Shown: piece after piece, positions 18,801 to 27,430 of the stretch
Numbering within the stretch: position 1 is the stretch's first letter
How the letters are laid out: every line of letters starts with the position of its first letter
Origin: Leisingera sp. ANG-M7
Lineage (GTDB): Bacteria > Pseudomonadota > Alphaproteobacteria > Rhodobacterales > Rhodobacteraceae
DNA length: 64,000 nt
Reading direction: 5' to 3'
NCBI RefSeq assembly: GCF_000813965.1
Contig: NZ_JWLI01000005.1
Span: 62,001-126,000, forward strand
Program-made: the position numbers and the translations under genes
Notes under the pieces: generated by a model
Databases searched by the model: none
Seen by the model: only the letters and a program-made list of their open reading frames with translations
Told to the model about the DNA's origin: nothing

Positions 18801-19655
18801 ATGCAGGACGATCCGAAGACGCTGGTTTCCACGGACTGGCTTGCCGCCCATCTGAAGGACCCGGATCTGCGGGTTCTGGACGCGTCCTGGTATCTGCCGC
18901 AGCAGGGGCGGGACGCTAGGGCGGAGTATGAGGCCGCCCACATTCCCGGCGCGCGGTTCTTTGATATTGATGAGATTTCCGACAACCGCTCTGACCTGCC
19001 GCATATGGTGCCGCCGGTTGAAAAATTCATGTCCAAGCTGCGCGCCATGGGCGTCGGCGACGGCCACCAGGTGGTGGTCTACGACGGCGCCGGCCTGTTC
19101 TCAGCGGCCCGCGTCTGGTGGCTGTTCCGGCTGATGGGACAGACCAATGTTGCGGTGCTGGACGGCGGCTTCCCGAAATGGCAGGCCGAGGGCCAACCGG
19201 TCGAGGATCTGCCGCCGGTGATCCGCGACCGCCACATGACCGTGCGGGTGCAGAACCACATGGTGCGTGACGTGACCCAGGTCTCTGCCGCCGCCAAGCT
19301 GGGTGATCATGAAATCATCGATGCCCGTTCGGCCGAGCGTTTCCGCGGCGACGCGCCGGAGCCGCGCGAGGGCCTGCGCGTAGGCCACATTCCCGGTTCG
19401 CGCAACGTGCCCTTTGGCCAGGTGCTGAACGCCGATGGCACCATGAAAGACGCTGATGGCATCCGCGCTGCCTTTGAGGCCGCTGGCGCCGACCTGAGCA
19501 AACCTGCGATTACTTCCTGCGGATCGGGCGTTACCGCCGCCATCCTCAGCCTCGCCCTGGAGCGCATCGGTAAGACCGATCATTCACTCTATGACGGGTC
19601 CTGGGTGGAGTGGGGTGCCTTCCCGACCCTTCCCGTTGCTACCGGAGAGAACTGA
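18801..19655 (+). CDS. sseA: 3-mercaptopyruvate sulfurtransferase
   Basis: 284 residues from ATG 18801 (AGGGAGA site). Two rhodanese domains: VLDASWYLPQQGRDARAEYE with AHIPGARFFDIDEISD in the first, and RVGHIPGSRNVPF in the second, with the active-site loop CGSGVTAAI that distinguishes mercaptopyruvate sulfurtransferases from thiosulfate ones. It transfers sulfur from 3-mercaptopyruvate to thiols or cyanide. It is 3 bp upstream of the aminotransferase, and a transaminase that makes mercaptopyruvate from cysteine would fit the pairing. Confidence 0.9.
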   Translation: MQDDPKTLVSTDWLAAHLKDPDLRVLDASWYLPQQGRDARAEYEAAHIPGARFFDIDEISDNRSDLPHMVPPVEKFMSKLRAMGVGDGHQVVVYDGAGLFSAARVWWLFRLMGQTNVAVLDGGFPKWQAEGQPVEDLPPVIRDRHMTVRVQNHMVRDVTQVSAAAKLGDHEIIDARSAERFRGDAPEPREGLRVGHIPGSRNVPFGQVLNADGTMKDADGIRAAFEAAGADLSKPAITSCGSGVTAAILSLALERIGKTDHSLYDGSWVEWGAFPTLPVATGEN

Positions 19656-19658
19656 GCA

Positions 19659-20843
19659 ATGTTCGAGACCCTGAAACCCCAGCCCGCTGACAAGATCCTG
19701 GCGCTGATGCAGATGTATCGCGACGACCCGCGCGCGGACAAGATCGACCTTGGCGTCGGCGTCTACAAGAACGCCGAGGGCGTCACTCCGGTGATGCGTG
19801 CGATCAAGGCTGCTGAGCACAAGCTGTGGGAAGAGCAGACCAGCAAGTCCTATGTCGGACTGGCCGGCGATCCGGCCTACTCAGACGCGATGATCAAGCT
19901 GATCCTGGGTGATGCGGTTGCGCGTGAGAACATCGCAGCGGCGGCAACCCCCGGCGGCACCGGTGCTGTGCGGCAGGCGTTTGAACTGATCAAGATGGCC
20001 AACGCCAAGGCGCGCGTCTTTGTGTCGGATCCGACTTGGCCGAACCACGTGTCGATCCTGAACTATGTTGGCATCGAAACCGTCGTCTACCGCTACTTCG
20101 ACCGTGACACCCGCGGAGTGAACTTCGACGGCATGATGGAAGACCTGAAAGGCGCGCAGAAGGGCGACGTGGTGTTGCTGCACGGCTGCTGCCACAACCC
20201 GACCGGCGCCAACCTCAACGAGGTGCAGTGGAAAGAAATCATTGCGCTGCTGAACGAGCGCGGCCTGATCCCGATGATCGACATTGCCTATCAGGGCTTT
20301 GGCGACGGCCTGGAAGAAGACGCGCTGGGCGTGCGCCTTGTGGCCTCCAGCTGCCCCGAGACACTGATTGCCGCCAGCTGCTCCAAGAACTTCGGCATAT
20401 ACCGCGAGCGCACCGGCCTGCTGATGGCTGTCTCCAACGACGCGGGCGCACAAGCGCTGAACCAGGGCACCCTGGCGTTTTTGAACCGGCAGAACTACTC
20501 CTTCCCGCCGGATCACGGCGCGCGTCTGGTGACCATGATCCTCAACGACGATGCTCTGCGCGCCGACTGGGCGGCTGAGCTGGAAGAGGTGCGTCTTGGC
20601 ATGCTGGGCCTGCGCCAAAGCCTCGCGGATGAACTGCAGCGCCTGACCGGCTCCGACCGGTTCAGCTTCATCGCCCAGCACCGCGGCATGTTCTCGCTCT
20701 TGGGAACCACGCCGGAGCTGGTCGAGAAGATGCGCGTGGACAATGGCATCTACATGGTCGGCGACAGCCGCCTGAACATTGCAGGCCTCAACGCGCAGAC
20801 CGTGCCGGTGCTGGCCAAGGCGATTGTCGACGCCGGCGTTTGA
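19659..20843 (+). CDS. Aromatic/aspartate aminotransferase, class I
   Basis: 394 residues of the AspC/TyrB type: IDLGVGVYKNAEGVTPVM near the start, DPTWPNHVSILNYVG, HGCCHNPTGANL, and the PLP lysine in ASCSKNFGIYRERTG. It would move amino groups between aspartate, tyrosine or phenylalanine and 2-oxoglutarate; substrate choice cannot be read from sequence. It is co-transcribed with sseA; cysteine transamination to mercaptopyruvate, a known side activity of the family, would link the two. A strong terminator follows. Confidence 0.92.
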   Translation: MFETLKPQPADKILALMQMYRDDPRADKIDLGVGVYKNAEGVTPVMRAIKAAEHKLWEEQTSKSYVGLAGDPAYSDAMIKLILGDAVARENIAAAATPGGTGAVRQAFELIKMANAKARVFVSDPTWPNHVSILNYVGIETVVYRYFDRDTRGVNFDGMMEDLKGAQKGDVVLLHGCCHNPTGANLNEVQWKEIIALLNERGLIPMIDIAYQGFGDGLEEDALGVRLVASSCPETLIAASCSKNFGIYRERTGLLMAVSNDAGAQALNQGTLAFLNRQNYSFPPDHGARLVTMILNDDALRADWAAELEEVRLGMLGLRQSLADELQRLTGSDRFSFIAQHRGMFSLLGTTPELVEKMRVDNGIYMVGDSRLNIAGLNAQTVPVLAKAIVDAGV

Positions 20844-20867
20844 GCCTCAGGCACTTTGAAATTTGGG

Positions 20868-20898
20868 AACGCGCTCTTTCAAGGGCGCGTTTTTTCTT
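20868..20898 (+). terminator. Rho-independent terminator after aminotransferase gene
   Basis: A 7-bp stem AACGCGC (20868-20874) / GCGCGTT (20885-20891) followed by TTTTTT-C-TT, 25 bp past the stop. Confidence 0.85.
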
Positions 20899-21152
20899 GG
20901 GACGGTGCCTAAGACTTTTCAGAAAACTGTGCGGGCAAGAGCGGCGAATGGCGGCTTTGCGAAGCCAGTGCTCCCGCGCCTGGCTGCGTGACTTGGCTGC
21001 GCCAAGGCCCTTTCAGGCTTGGGCGTGGCACCGCTGACGCGGTGCGGAAGACCGCTTGACGCTAGGTCAGGCGCGATTGGGCGACGGAAACGCTGAAGGC
21101 ATGCGTTTGTGCTTGCGGAATTCACATAGCAACACAGCCTAGGAGACCTGAA
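20899..21152. other. Gene-free stretch, nothing recognised
   Basis: Apart from short GC-rich dyads (GCACCGC-TGAC-GCGGTGC near 21029-21046), no gene or named element is seen. It must hold the promoter of the small secreted protein, with GGAGA as its ribosome site at about 21142-21146. Confidence 0.4.
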
Positions 21153-21410
21153 ATGACCCTCGTGAAATCTGCCCTTGCCGTGATCCTGTCCGCCGCGGTT
21201 GCCTTGCCAATGACTGCCCCGGCTTTTGCTGCAAACGGCGAGGTTATCGACCGGGTTGAAAACCGCGCTGACCGCCGCGAGAACCGCCGGGATGAAGCCG
21301 TCGACACCGGTGTTTGGGACGTGGTTGAGGATCATCTGGACCGCGCCGAAGACCGCCGCGATTACCGCGACCAGAAGGCGCCCAAGGTGATTGTTGTCCC
21401 TCAGGGCTGA
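21153..21410 (+). CDS. Small secreted charged protein, hypothetical
   Basis: 85 residues: a clear signal peptide (SALAVILSAAVALPMTAPAFA, cleavage after residue 26) and a mature part of about 59 residues dominated by Arg, Asp and Glu with a repeated DRxENRxDxRR-like pattern (RVENRADRRENRRDEAV, DRAEDRRDYRDQ). There are no Cys residues. Such charge-alternating segments can form a single helix. Function unknown. The real-gene call rests on the signal peptide, the ribosome site and a strong terminator downstream. Confidence 0.78.
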   Translation: MTLVKSALAVILSAAVALPMTAPAFAANGEVIDRVENRADRRENRRDEAVDTGVWDVVEDHLDRAEDRRDYRDQKAPKVIVVPQG

Positions 21411-21505
21411 GCCCGTCCCGCGCCGCACCAGCGGCGCCCGGCCCAACAGGGAGGGGGCATCTCTTGATGATCCTGCACCTGGCGGGAGCCCGCCGCCGAA
21501 ACGCA

Positions 21506-21539
21506 AGCGCGGCGCCTGAAACAGGCGCCGCGCTTTTTG
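21506..21539. terminator. Terminator after the small secreted protein
   Basis: A 13-bp perfect stem AGCGCGGCGCCTG (21506-21518) / CAGGCGCCGCGCT (21522-21534), loop AAA, followed by TTTTT on the plus strand. It may also act weakly for the convergent amt gene. Confidence 0.88.
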
Positions 21540-21555
21540 TCATCTGGGTTCGCAT

Positions 21556-22890
21556 TCAGCTCGGCGAAAACTCCGGATAAGCCTCCATGCCCAGTTCCGC
21601 CATGTCGAGCCCGTTGACCTCATCTTCTTCCTCCACCCGGATGCCGGTGGTTGCACGCAGGATGATCCAGACCACTGCAGAGGCGGAAACCGTGAACACA
21701 CCTACCACGGCGATGCCGGTCAGCTGGGTCAGCAGGCTGGCTTCGGGATTCGACAGAACCACTGCCACAGTACCCCAGATGCCGCAGAGCAGGTGCACCG
21801 GGATGGCGCCGACCACGTCGTCGATCTGCAGCTTGTCCAGCAGCGGCACGGTGAAGACCACGATCACGCCGCCTATGGCACCGATCAAGGTGGCCAGGCC
21901 CAGGCCCGGGGTCAGCGGCTCAGCGGTGATCGCCACCAGGCCGGCCAGCGCGCCGTTCAGGATCATGGTCAGGTCAGGCTTCTTGAACAGGAGTTGGGTC
22001 AGGATCAGCGCGGCCACTGCACCGCCTGCCGCGGCGGCATTGGTGTTGGAGAAGATGCGGCTGATGTCAGCCACGTCGCCGATCGAGCCCATCGCCAGCT
22101 GCGAGCCGCCGTTGAAGCCGAACCAGCCCATCCAAAGGATGAAGGTGCCAAGGGTTGCTAGCGCCAGATTGGAGCCGGGCATCGGGATGGTCTTGCCGTC
22201 CTTGTACTTGCCGATGCGCGGGCCGAGGATCAGCGCGCCGGTCAGCGCGGCCCAGCCGCCCACCGAATGCACCACGGTAGAACCTGCGAAATCCAGGAAA
22301 CCCATCTGCTCCAGGAAGCCACCGCCCCATTTCCAGCTGGCCTGGAACGGATAGATCACGGCGGTCAGTATGATGGTGAAGATCAGGAACGGCCACAGCT
22401 TGATGCGCTCTGCCAGGGTGCCCGACACGATCGAGGCGGTGGCGGCACAGAACATCAGCTGAAAGAAGAAGTCGGAGCCGGTGGAGGCATAGGAGTAATC
22501 ATCCGCACCTTCCGCGGTGATCCCGACCGCCTCCAGCACCCCGGGGCCAAAGACACCGGACAGCACGCCGTCAATGGCCCAATTGCCCAGCGGATACATC
22601 AGGTTATAGCCGATCAGCCAGTAGAACACGGCGGCCAGAGAGAACAGCGCCATATTCTTGGTCAGCTGCATGGTGACGTTCTTGGAGCGCACCAGGCCGG
22701 CCTCTAGCATGGCAAAGCCTGCTGCCATCCAGAACACCAGGCAGCCGCCGATCAGGAACAGCAGCGAGTTCAGGATGAACACGGTGTCCGTGGAGGGATT
22801 CACGCCCGGGGCCGGGCCGTCCTGGGCCAGCGCCAGGCTTGGCAGTGCCGCCAGTGCCAGCGCCGCAAGGGGGAGTTTCAGGGTCTTCAT
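21556..22890 (-). CDS. amt: Ammonium transporter
   Basis: 444 residues from ATG 22890 (GGAGGAAAG site). A cleavable signal peptide (LALAALPSLALAQ) precedes eleven or so membrane helices. Family signatures: VFWMAAGFAMLEAGLVRSKN, VHSVGGWAALTGALILGPR, LGTFILWMGWFGFNGGS, and the pore-lining His pair in STVVHS and AIPVHLLCG. It moves ammonium into the cell and is gated by GlnK. It lies 26 bp after glnK, the usual glnK-amtB operon. Confidence 0.95.
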   Translation of the reverse strand: MKTLKLPLAALALAALPSLALAQDGPAPGVNPSTDTVFILNSLLFLIGGCLVFWMAAGFAMLEAGLVRSKNVTMQLTKNMALFSLAAVFYWLIGYNLMYPLGNWAIDGVLSGVFGPGVLEAVGITAEGADDYSYASTGSDFFFQLMFCAATASIVSGTLAERIKLWPFLIFTIILTAVIYPFQASWKWGGGFLEQMGFLDFAGSTVVHSVGGWAALTGALILGPRIGKYKDGKTIPMPGSNLALATLGTFILWMGWFGFNGGSQLAMGSIGDVADISRIFSNTNAAAAGGAVAALILTQLLFKKPDLTMILNGALAGLVAITAEPLTPGLGLATLIGAIGGVIVVFTVPLLDKLQIDDVVGAIPVHLLCGIWGTVAVVLSNPEASLLTQLTGIAVVGVFTVSASAVVWIILRATTGIRVEEEDEVNGLDMAELGMEAYPEFSPS

Positions 22891-22916
22891 TAGTCTTTCC
22901 TCCATGCCGGGCGCGC

Positions 22917-23255
22917 TTACAGCGCCTCGAGATTGGTTTCGCCGGTGCGCACCCGCAGGGCCTGTTCCACGTCCAGAACGAAGATCTTGCCGTCGCCGAT
23001 CTTGCCGGTGCGCGCGGTCTCGGATATCGCGCTGACGGCCTGTTCGGCCTGGTCTGCAGGCACCACCAGTTCCAGTTTCAGCTTCGGCACGAAATTCACT
23101 TCGTATTCGGCGCCGCGGTAAATCTCGGTATGGCCCGCCTGGGCGCCGAAGCCCTTGATTTCGGTGACCATCAGCCCGCTCACGCCAAGACCGGTCAGCG
23201 CCTCGCGGACCTCGTCCAGCTTGAAGGGCTTGATGGCGGCTATGATCATTTTCAT
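22917..23255 (-). CDS. glnK: Nitrogen regulatory protein P-II
   Basis: 112 residues from ATG 23255 (MKMIIAAIKPFKLDEVREAL). The T-loop with the uridylylation site Y51 is intact (RGAEYEVNFVPKLKLELVV), and the nucleotide-binding GKIGDGKIFV is present. It reports nitrogen and energy state and blocks the ammonium transporter when nitrogen is ample. It is immediately upstream of amt. NtrC control is expected from the family, but I could not find a convincing site. Confidence 0.95.
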   Translation of the reverse strand: MKMIIAAIKPFKLDEVREALTGLGVSGLMVTEIKGFGAQAGHTEIYRGAEYEVNFVPKLKLELVVPADQAEQAVSAISETARTGKIGDGKIFVLDVEQALRVRTGETNLEAL

Positions 23256-23526
23256 CTCTGCATCCCTTAGGTTTCGCGCTGCCCCGGCCCCTTGCCGATG
23301 CATTGTGCACCTGCAGCAAAACCGCCGTCCCGAGTCGTGCAAAGCGAACGCCAGCAAATTTCCGCGCGTCTTTCTGCGGGCGCACAATAATTTTGCGCCT
23401 TTTGACCGGTTCGCTTAAAAACCGGCCATCTGGCAAAGGGGAAAGGTCCGGATTCTGCCCCCTCTACAATCCGGCACAGGCAGGGTATTGTCGCCGGACA
23501 ACGGGCAAACCGGGCAGGAACAGACG

Positions 23527-25740
23527 ATGGCACAAGGATCCGGGCGCAAGCCTCTGGTGGCAGAGAAACGCTATTCCGCGGGCGGCAAGGGGAAACCGGC
23601 CGCCAAAAAACCTGCGCGCAGGAAACCGGCAGCCAAGGCGAAGAAGCCGGGTCTGCTGGGGCGGCTTTTCGTCCGTAAGAAGTCCCGCGCCAGGCCTGCA
23701 CCTAAAAAACGCGGACCCATTGGCTGGCTACTGGCACCGTTTGCCTTTGTTTTCCGGCTGGTCTGGGGGTTTACATGGCGCATTGGGATGGTTGCCTGCG
23801 GGCTGGTGGGCCTGGCTGTTGCCTTTCAATACGCGCGCCTGCCGGATGTTTCGGCCTACCTGGATGGCCGCGCCCGCGGATCCGTCACCATTCTGGACCG
23901 CGAGGGTGAGGTTTTTGCCTGGCGCGGCGACCAGTTTGGCGGTGTGGTGACGGCGGACACGGTGTCGCCGCATCTGAAGAACGCGATTGTGGCGACCGAG
24001 GACAAGCGGTTCTATCGCCATCTCGGCCTGTCGCCGCGAGGCATCGCAAGCGCTGTGCGCATCAACCTGAGCGAAGGCCGAGGGCCACTGTCAGGCCATG
24101 GCGGTTCCACCATCACCCAGCAGGCAGCGAAACTCCTGTGCTTGGGCAGGGTCTATGACCCGGACGAGTGGAAGAGCGAAAGCGCCTATGAGGCGGACTG
24201 CCGCAAGGGCTCGCTGTGGCGCAAAGGCACCGAGGCGATCTTTGCCCTGGCGATGGAGGCCAAATACACCAAGGATGAGATCCTCTCGATCTACATGAAC
24301 CGGGCTTACATGGGCGGCGGCGCCTATGGGGCGGAGGCTGCGGCGCAGCGGTACTTTGGTAAGTCGGCGAACCAGCTGAACCCGGCAGAGGGCGCGATGC
24401 TGGCAGGGCTATTGACGGCGCCCTCGACGCTGGCCCCCACCAACAACCTGCAGCGCTCGCAGGACCGGGCCGCCACCGTGTTGCGGCTGATGCAGGAGCA
24501 AGGCTACCTGACGACGGCGGAGATGCAGAAGTTTCAGGACAGCCCGGCAGAGCTGAGCGAGGCGGCAGCGGCGCGGGCCGGCGGCTATTTTGCCGATTGG
24601 GTGATGGACAGCATCCCGGATTTCCTGGGCGATCAGACCACCGAGGACGTGGTTATCCGCTCCACCATGGACCAGCGCCTGCAAAGTGCGGCTGAGGAAG
24701 CGCTGAAATATGTGTTCGAGAACAAGGTCCGTCAGGGCTCCAAGGCGCAGGCCGCCATCGTGGTGATGAGCGCGGATGGTGCCGTGCGAGCGATGGTGGG
24801 CGGTCGCAAGACCCGCGTCTCGGGTGTGTTCAACCGCGCAACCCAGGCCAAACGGCAGACCGGTTCTGCGTTCAAACCCTTTGTCTATGCCACTGCGCTT
24901 GAGCTTGGCTATTCGCCTTATGACAGGGTGCTGGATGCAAAATACTGTCTGAACATTCCTGGCTCCGGCCAGTGGTGCCCGGACAACTATACCCGCAAGT
25001 TCTATGGCGAGGTGACTTTGGCGCGGGCGCTGCGGGACTCGCTGAATGTGCCGGCTGTGAAAGTGTCCGAGGCTGTGGGCCGCGACAAGGTGAGCCTTGT
25101 GGCCAAGGACTTTGGCATCGACAGCGATCTGGCTGCAGGCCCGGCGCTGGCGCTTGGGGCCTCTGAGAGCACGCTTCTGGAAATGACCGGCGCTTATGCT
25201 GGGATTTTGAACGGCGGTTCCTCCGTGACGCCATACGGGGTGACAGAGCTGAAGCTGGTCGAGGACAGTGAGGCGCTGATGGGCGCCAGCGGCGGCATTG
25301 GCGAGCGTGTGATCCGCCCGGAGGCCGCGCAGCAGCTGGTCTGGATGATGGAAAAGGTGATTGCCGGCGGTACCGGTCAGCGGGCGCAGATCCCGGGCTG
25401 GCAGGCAGCGGGCAAGTCCGGCACCACGTCTGCCGCTAAGGACGCCTGGTTCATCGGTTTCACGGCAGACTACGTTGCCGGTGTCTGGATGGGTTACGAC
25501 GACAACACCCCCCTGTCCGGCGTGACCGGCGGCGGCCTTCCCGCCGAAATCTGGCGCGAGACTATGGTGCGAGTGCATGAGGGGCTGGAGCCGAAGCCGC
25601 TGCCGATGCTGGAACCAGAACCGATTGCTCCGCCGCCGCAGCAGCCCCGCCGCGAGCGCCGCCGCCGCCAGGGGCCGAACTTGGGCCAGGAACTGGGCCG
25701 CGCGGTCGATAACATCCTGCGCGATATTCTGGGCAACTAA
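23527..25740 (+). CDS. Class A penicillin-binding protein (PBP1A-like)
   Basis: 737 residues from ATG 23527 (AGGAAC site); an upstream TTG frame is not needed. The cytoplasmic N-terminus is strongly basic (Lys/Arg/Ala/Pro repeats, residues 1-70), then one membrane helix (about 75-100). The glycosyltransferase-51 domain has ATEDKRFYRHLGLS with its catalytic Glu, GGSTITQQAAKLL, and EGAMLAGLLTAPS. The transpeptidase domain has the active-site Ser in GSAFKPF (SxxK), RDSLNVP (SxN) and GKSGTTSAAKDAWF (KSGT). The tail is Pro/Arg-rich. It polymerises and cross-links peptidoglycan. It is a single gene. Confidence 0.93.
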   Translation: MAQGSGRKPLVAEKRYSAGGKGKPAAKKPARRKPAAKAKKPGLLGRLFVRKKSRARPAPKKRGPIGWLLAPFAFVFRLVWGFTWRIGMVACGLVGLAVAFQYARLPDVSAYLDGRARGSVTILDREGEVFAWRGDQFGGVVTADTVSPHLKNAIVATEDKRFYRHLGLSPRGIASAVRINLSEGRGPLSGHGGSTITQQAAKLLCLGRVYDPDEWKSESAYEADCRKGSLWRKGTEAIFALAMEAKYTKDEILSIYMNRAYMGGGAYGAEAAAQRYFGKSANQLNPAEGAMLAGLLTAPSTLAPTNNLQRSQDRAATVLRLMQEQGYLTTAEMQKFQDSPAELSEAAAARAGGYFADWVMDSIPDFLGDQTTEDVVIRSTMDQRLQSAAEEALKYVFENKVRQGSKAQAAIVVMSADGAVRAMVGGRKTRVSGVFNRATQAKRQTGSAFKPFVYATALELGYSPYDRVLDAKYCLNIPGSGQWCPDNYTRKFYGEVTLARALRDSLNVPAVKVSEAVGRDKVSLVAKDFGIDSDLAAGPALALGASESTLLEMTGAYAGILNGGSSVTPYGVTELKLVEDSEALMGASGGIGERVIRPEAAQQLVWMMEKVIAGGTGQRAQIPGWQAAGKSGTTSAAKDAWFIGFTADYVAGVWMGYDDNTPLSGVTGGGLPAEIWRETMVRVHEGLEPKPLPMLEPEPIAPPPQQPRRERRRRQGPNLGQELGRAVDNILRDILGN

Positions 25741-25857
25741 TACTACGGACAGGGGGGGCTCCCGCCCGCCTCCGGCATCCTGGATGCTGCTGCCACGTGC
25801 AGGAGGGTATTGTGCTTTCAGCTGGCAGGCCGCTTGACCTGCCCCCTTTAGCGCAAA

Positions 25858-25883
25858 GTAAAAGGCCCCCCGGAGGGAGCCTG
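25858..25883 (-). terminator. Terminator of mlaA-mlaC operon
   Basis: On the minus strand AGGCTCCC pairs with GGGGGCCT (one bulge) and runs into TTTTACTTT. It is 25 bp past the mlaC stop. Confidence 0.7.
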
Positions 25884-25907
25884 TCTTGCAATCTGTATGC
25901 TGCCGGC

Positions 25908-26504
25908 TTAGCTGAGCCGCTTCAGCTCGGCGATCAGTGCGTCGATGTCGCCTTTCTTGCCGTCCAGGATCGCGCCAATCTCTGTTCGCTCGGTCAGCAG
26001 CAGGTTCACGCCCTCGATGAACATGTTGAAGAACAGGTCGCGGCCGGAGCGGTCCGAGACAAGGAAGGTCACCTCGAACGGCGACTGGCCTTTGAGGTAG
26101 GCAATGGTGCTTACCTCATACCATTTCTTCACTTTCTTGACGCTCTTCACTTCCAGCTTGCCGCCGATGAACTCGCGGAAGCGTTTGCCGTATTTGCGGG
26201 AAATGTAGCCCTGGAAGGCCTTGGAGAAGGCCTTCTTCTGAGCGGGGGATGCGCGGCGCCCGTCGGCTCCCAGTGCATAGGCTGCGATATATGATGTGTC
26301 GCTGTATTGCTGGAAGATCCGCTCAAAGTCGCGGAACATGGCGCTTTCACCCTTGCCGGACTCGATCACCCGGTTGATGTCGGCTACCAGGCGGTTGATC
26401 AAAGTGCTGGCACTGCTTTCGGTCAGCGCCCACAGGGCCTGCGGTGCGGCTGTCAGTGCGGCAACTCCGGCACACAGGCCGGTTAGGAAATTGCGGCGGT
26501 CCAT
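25908..26504 (-). CDS. mlaC: MlaC/Ttg2D family periplasmic phospholipid-binding protein
   Basis: 198 residues from ATG 26504. It has a twin-arginine-like leader (MDRRNFLTGLCAGVAALTAAPQALWA). The mature protein has the MlaC pattern: FQGYISRKYGKRFREFIGGK, YEVSTIAYLKGQSPFEVTFLV, and RDLFFNMFIEGVNLLLTERTEI. MlaC shuttles phospholipids between the outer-membrane MlaA complex and the inner-membrane ABC transporter. Start and upstream stop nearly abut, so it is co-translated with mlaA. The MlaFEDB transporter is not in this window. Confidence 0.9.
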   Translation of the reverse strand: MDRRNFLTGLCAGVAALTAAPQALWALTESSASTLINRLVADINRVIESGKGESAMFRDFERIFQQYSDTSYIAAYALGADGRRASPAQKKAFSKAFQGYISRKYGKRFREFIGGKLEVKSVKKVKKWYEVSTIAYLKGQSPFEVTFLVSDRSGRDLFFNMFIEGVNLLLTERTEIGAILDGKKGDIDALIAELKRLS

Positions 26505-26506
26505 TT

Positions 26507-27268
26507 TCAAAATCCTTCAGTGTTCAGCTCGAACGGGTCGATTTCCTGGATCTCCTCGCCATCCCCCAGCTGGAACCGGCGGTTCTGCAGGTAGATCAGG
26601 CGGGACTGAGCGTAGCTGTCGGCGCTCTCATACAGAATCGAGTCGATTGTGTCGGAATAGTTGCCACGATCGCCCATGCGGCGCACGATCTCGGCGTAGA
26701 TGGTGATATTGTCGGCAGTATTCTGCTCGACATGGCCCAGAGGGTTGGTGAAGAAGTCCACCGCGACCCCCACGGCATCGCGACTGGTGGACGGGCCGAG
26801 CAGAGGCAGTTCGACGTAGGCGCCTTCGCCGACGCCCCATTTGTGCAGGGTTTCACCGAAATCGGTATCGACCGCAGGCACCTTGAATTCGGTGGCAGGG
26901 TCAGCCAGGCCCGCAAACCCCACTGTCGAATTGATCACGAAACGCGAAAATGCGTTGCCCGCCGTTTTCAGGTCACCCTGCAGCAGCGCGTTGACCATCT
27001 GGCCGGGCATCGACAGGTTTTCCGCGAAGTATGAGAAGCTGGTGACCATCGGCGCAGGTACAATCGCCACATACCCTTTGGACGCAGGGCGGAAAGCGAT
27101 CCGGTCGACACCGCGGTTGAAGGCATGAATAGAACGGTTCGTCCGCTCATAAGGGTCGAACACCTCGCCGGAGGCGCGCGCAACCGGATCCTGGGTGGCG
27201 CAGCCAGCGGCAAAAGCGGCCAAAATCAGCGCAGGTACAAATTTAAGCGGTCGCAACATCAAGGGCAT
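26507..27268 (-). CDS. mlaA: MlaA/VacJ family outer-membrane lipoprotein
   Basis: 253 residues. Lipoprotein signal with lipobox Cys at residue 23 (LAAFAAGCA). The VacJ domain follows with FDPYERTNRSIHAFNRGVDR, NSTVGFAGLADPA, DTDFGETLHKWGVGEGAYVE, and LPLLGPSTSRDAVG, all family hallmarks. It removes phospholipids from the outer leaflet and hands them to MlaC, which is the next gene. The start is ATG 27268 or ATG 27259; neither has a strong ribosome site. The role is to keep the outer membrane asymmetric. Confidence 0.93.
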   Translation of the reverse strand: MPLMLRPLKFVPALILAAFAAGCATQDPVARASGEVFDPYERTNRSIHAFNRGVDRIAFRPASKGYVAIVPAPMVTSFSYFAENLSMPGQMVNALLQGDLKTAGNAFSRFVINSTVGFAGLADPATEFKVPAVDTDFGETLHKWGVGEGAYVELPLLGPSTSRDAVGVAVDFFTNPLGHVEQNTADNITIYAEIVRRMGDRGNYSDTIDSILYESADSYAQSRLIYLQNRRFQLGDGEEIQEIDPFELNTEGF

Positions 27269-27430
27269 TCGGATAAGTGTCCAATTGGAACTGGAACGGG
27301 CACGTCGAGGTGCAAATAAGGGGTCCTGAGCCGATTTCCAGTCTGATTACATTTTTTTGCCTGGCTATGCCACAACTGGTACAATTCCAGCCCTGACCTG
27401 AAGCCATCGAACCACTATTGCAGTCTGAGC

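Noticed and set aside
21556-23436. amt read as a 626-residue fusion extending through glnK
   Set aside because: The extension is out of frame with the clear GlnK protein; amt has a ribosome site and signal peptide at 22890.
23256-23526. NtrC or sigma-54 sites before glnK
   Set aside because: TGCATTGTGCA-like dyads and a GG/GC pair are present, but spacing and consensus do not fit well enough.
24409-25578. 389-codon minus-strand frame within the penicillin-binding protein gene
   Set aside because: Low-complexity translation rich in His, Arg and Gly; the plus-strand gene has all catalytic motifs.
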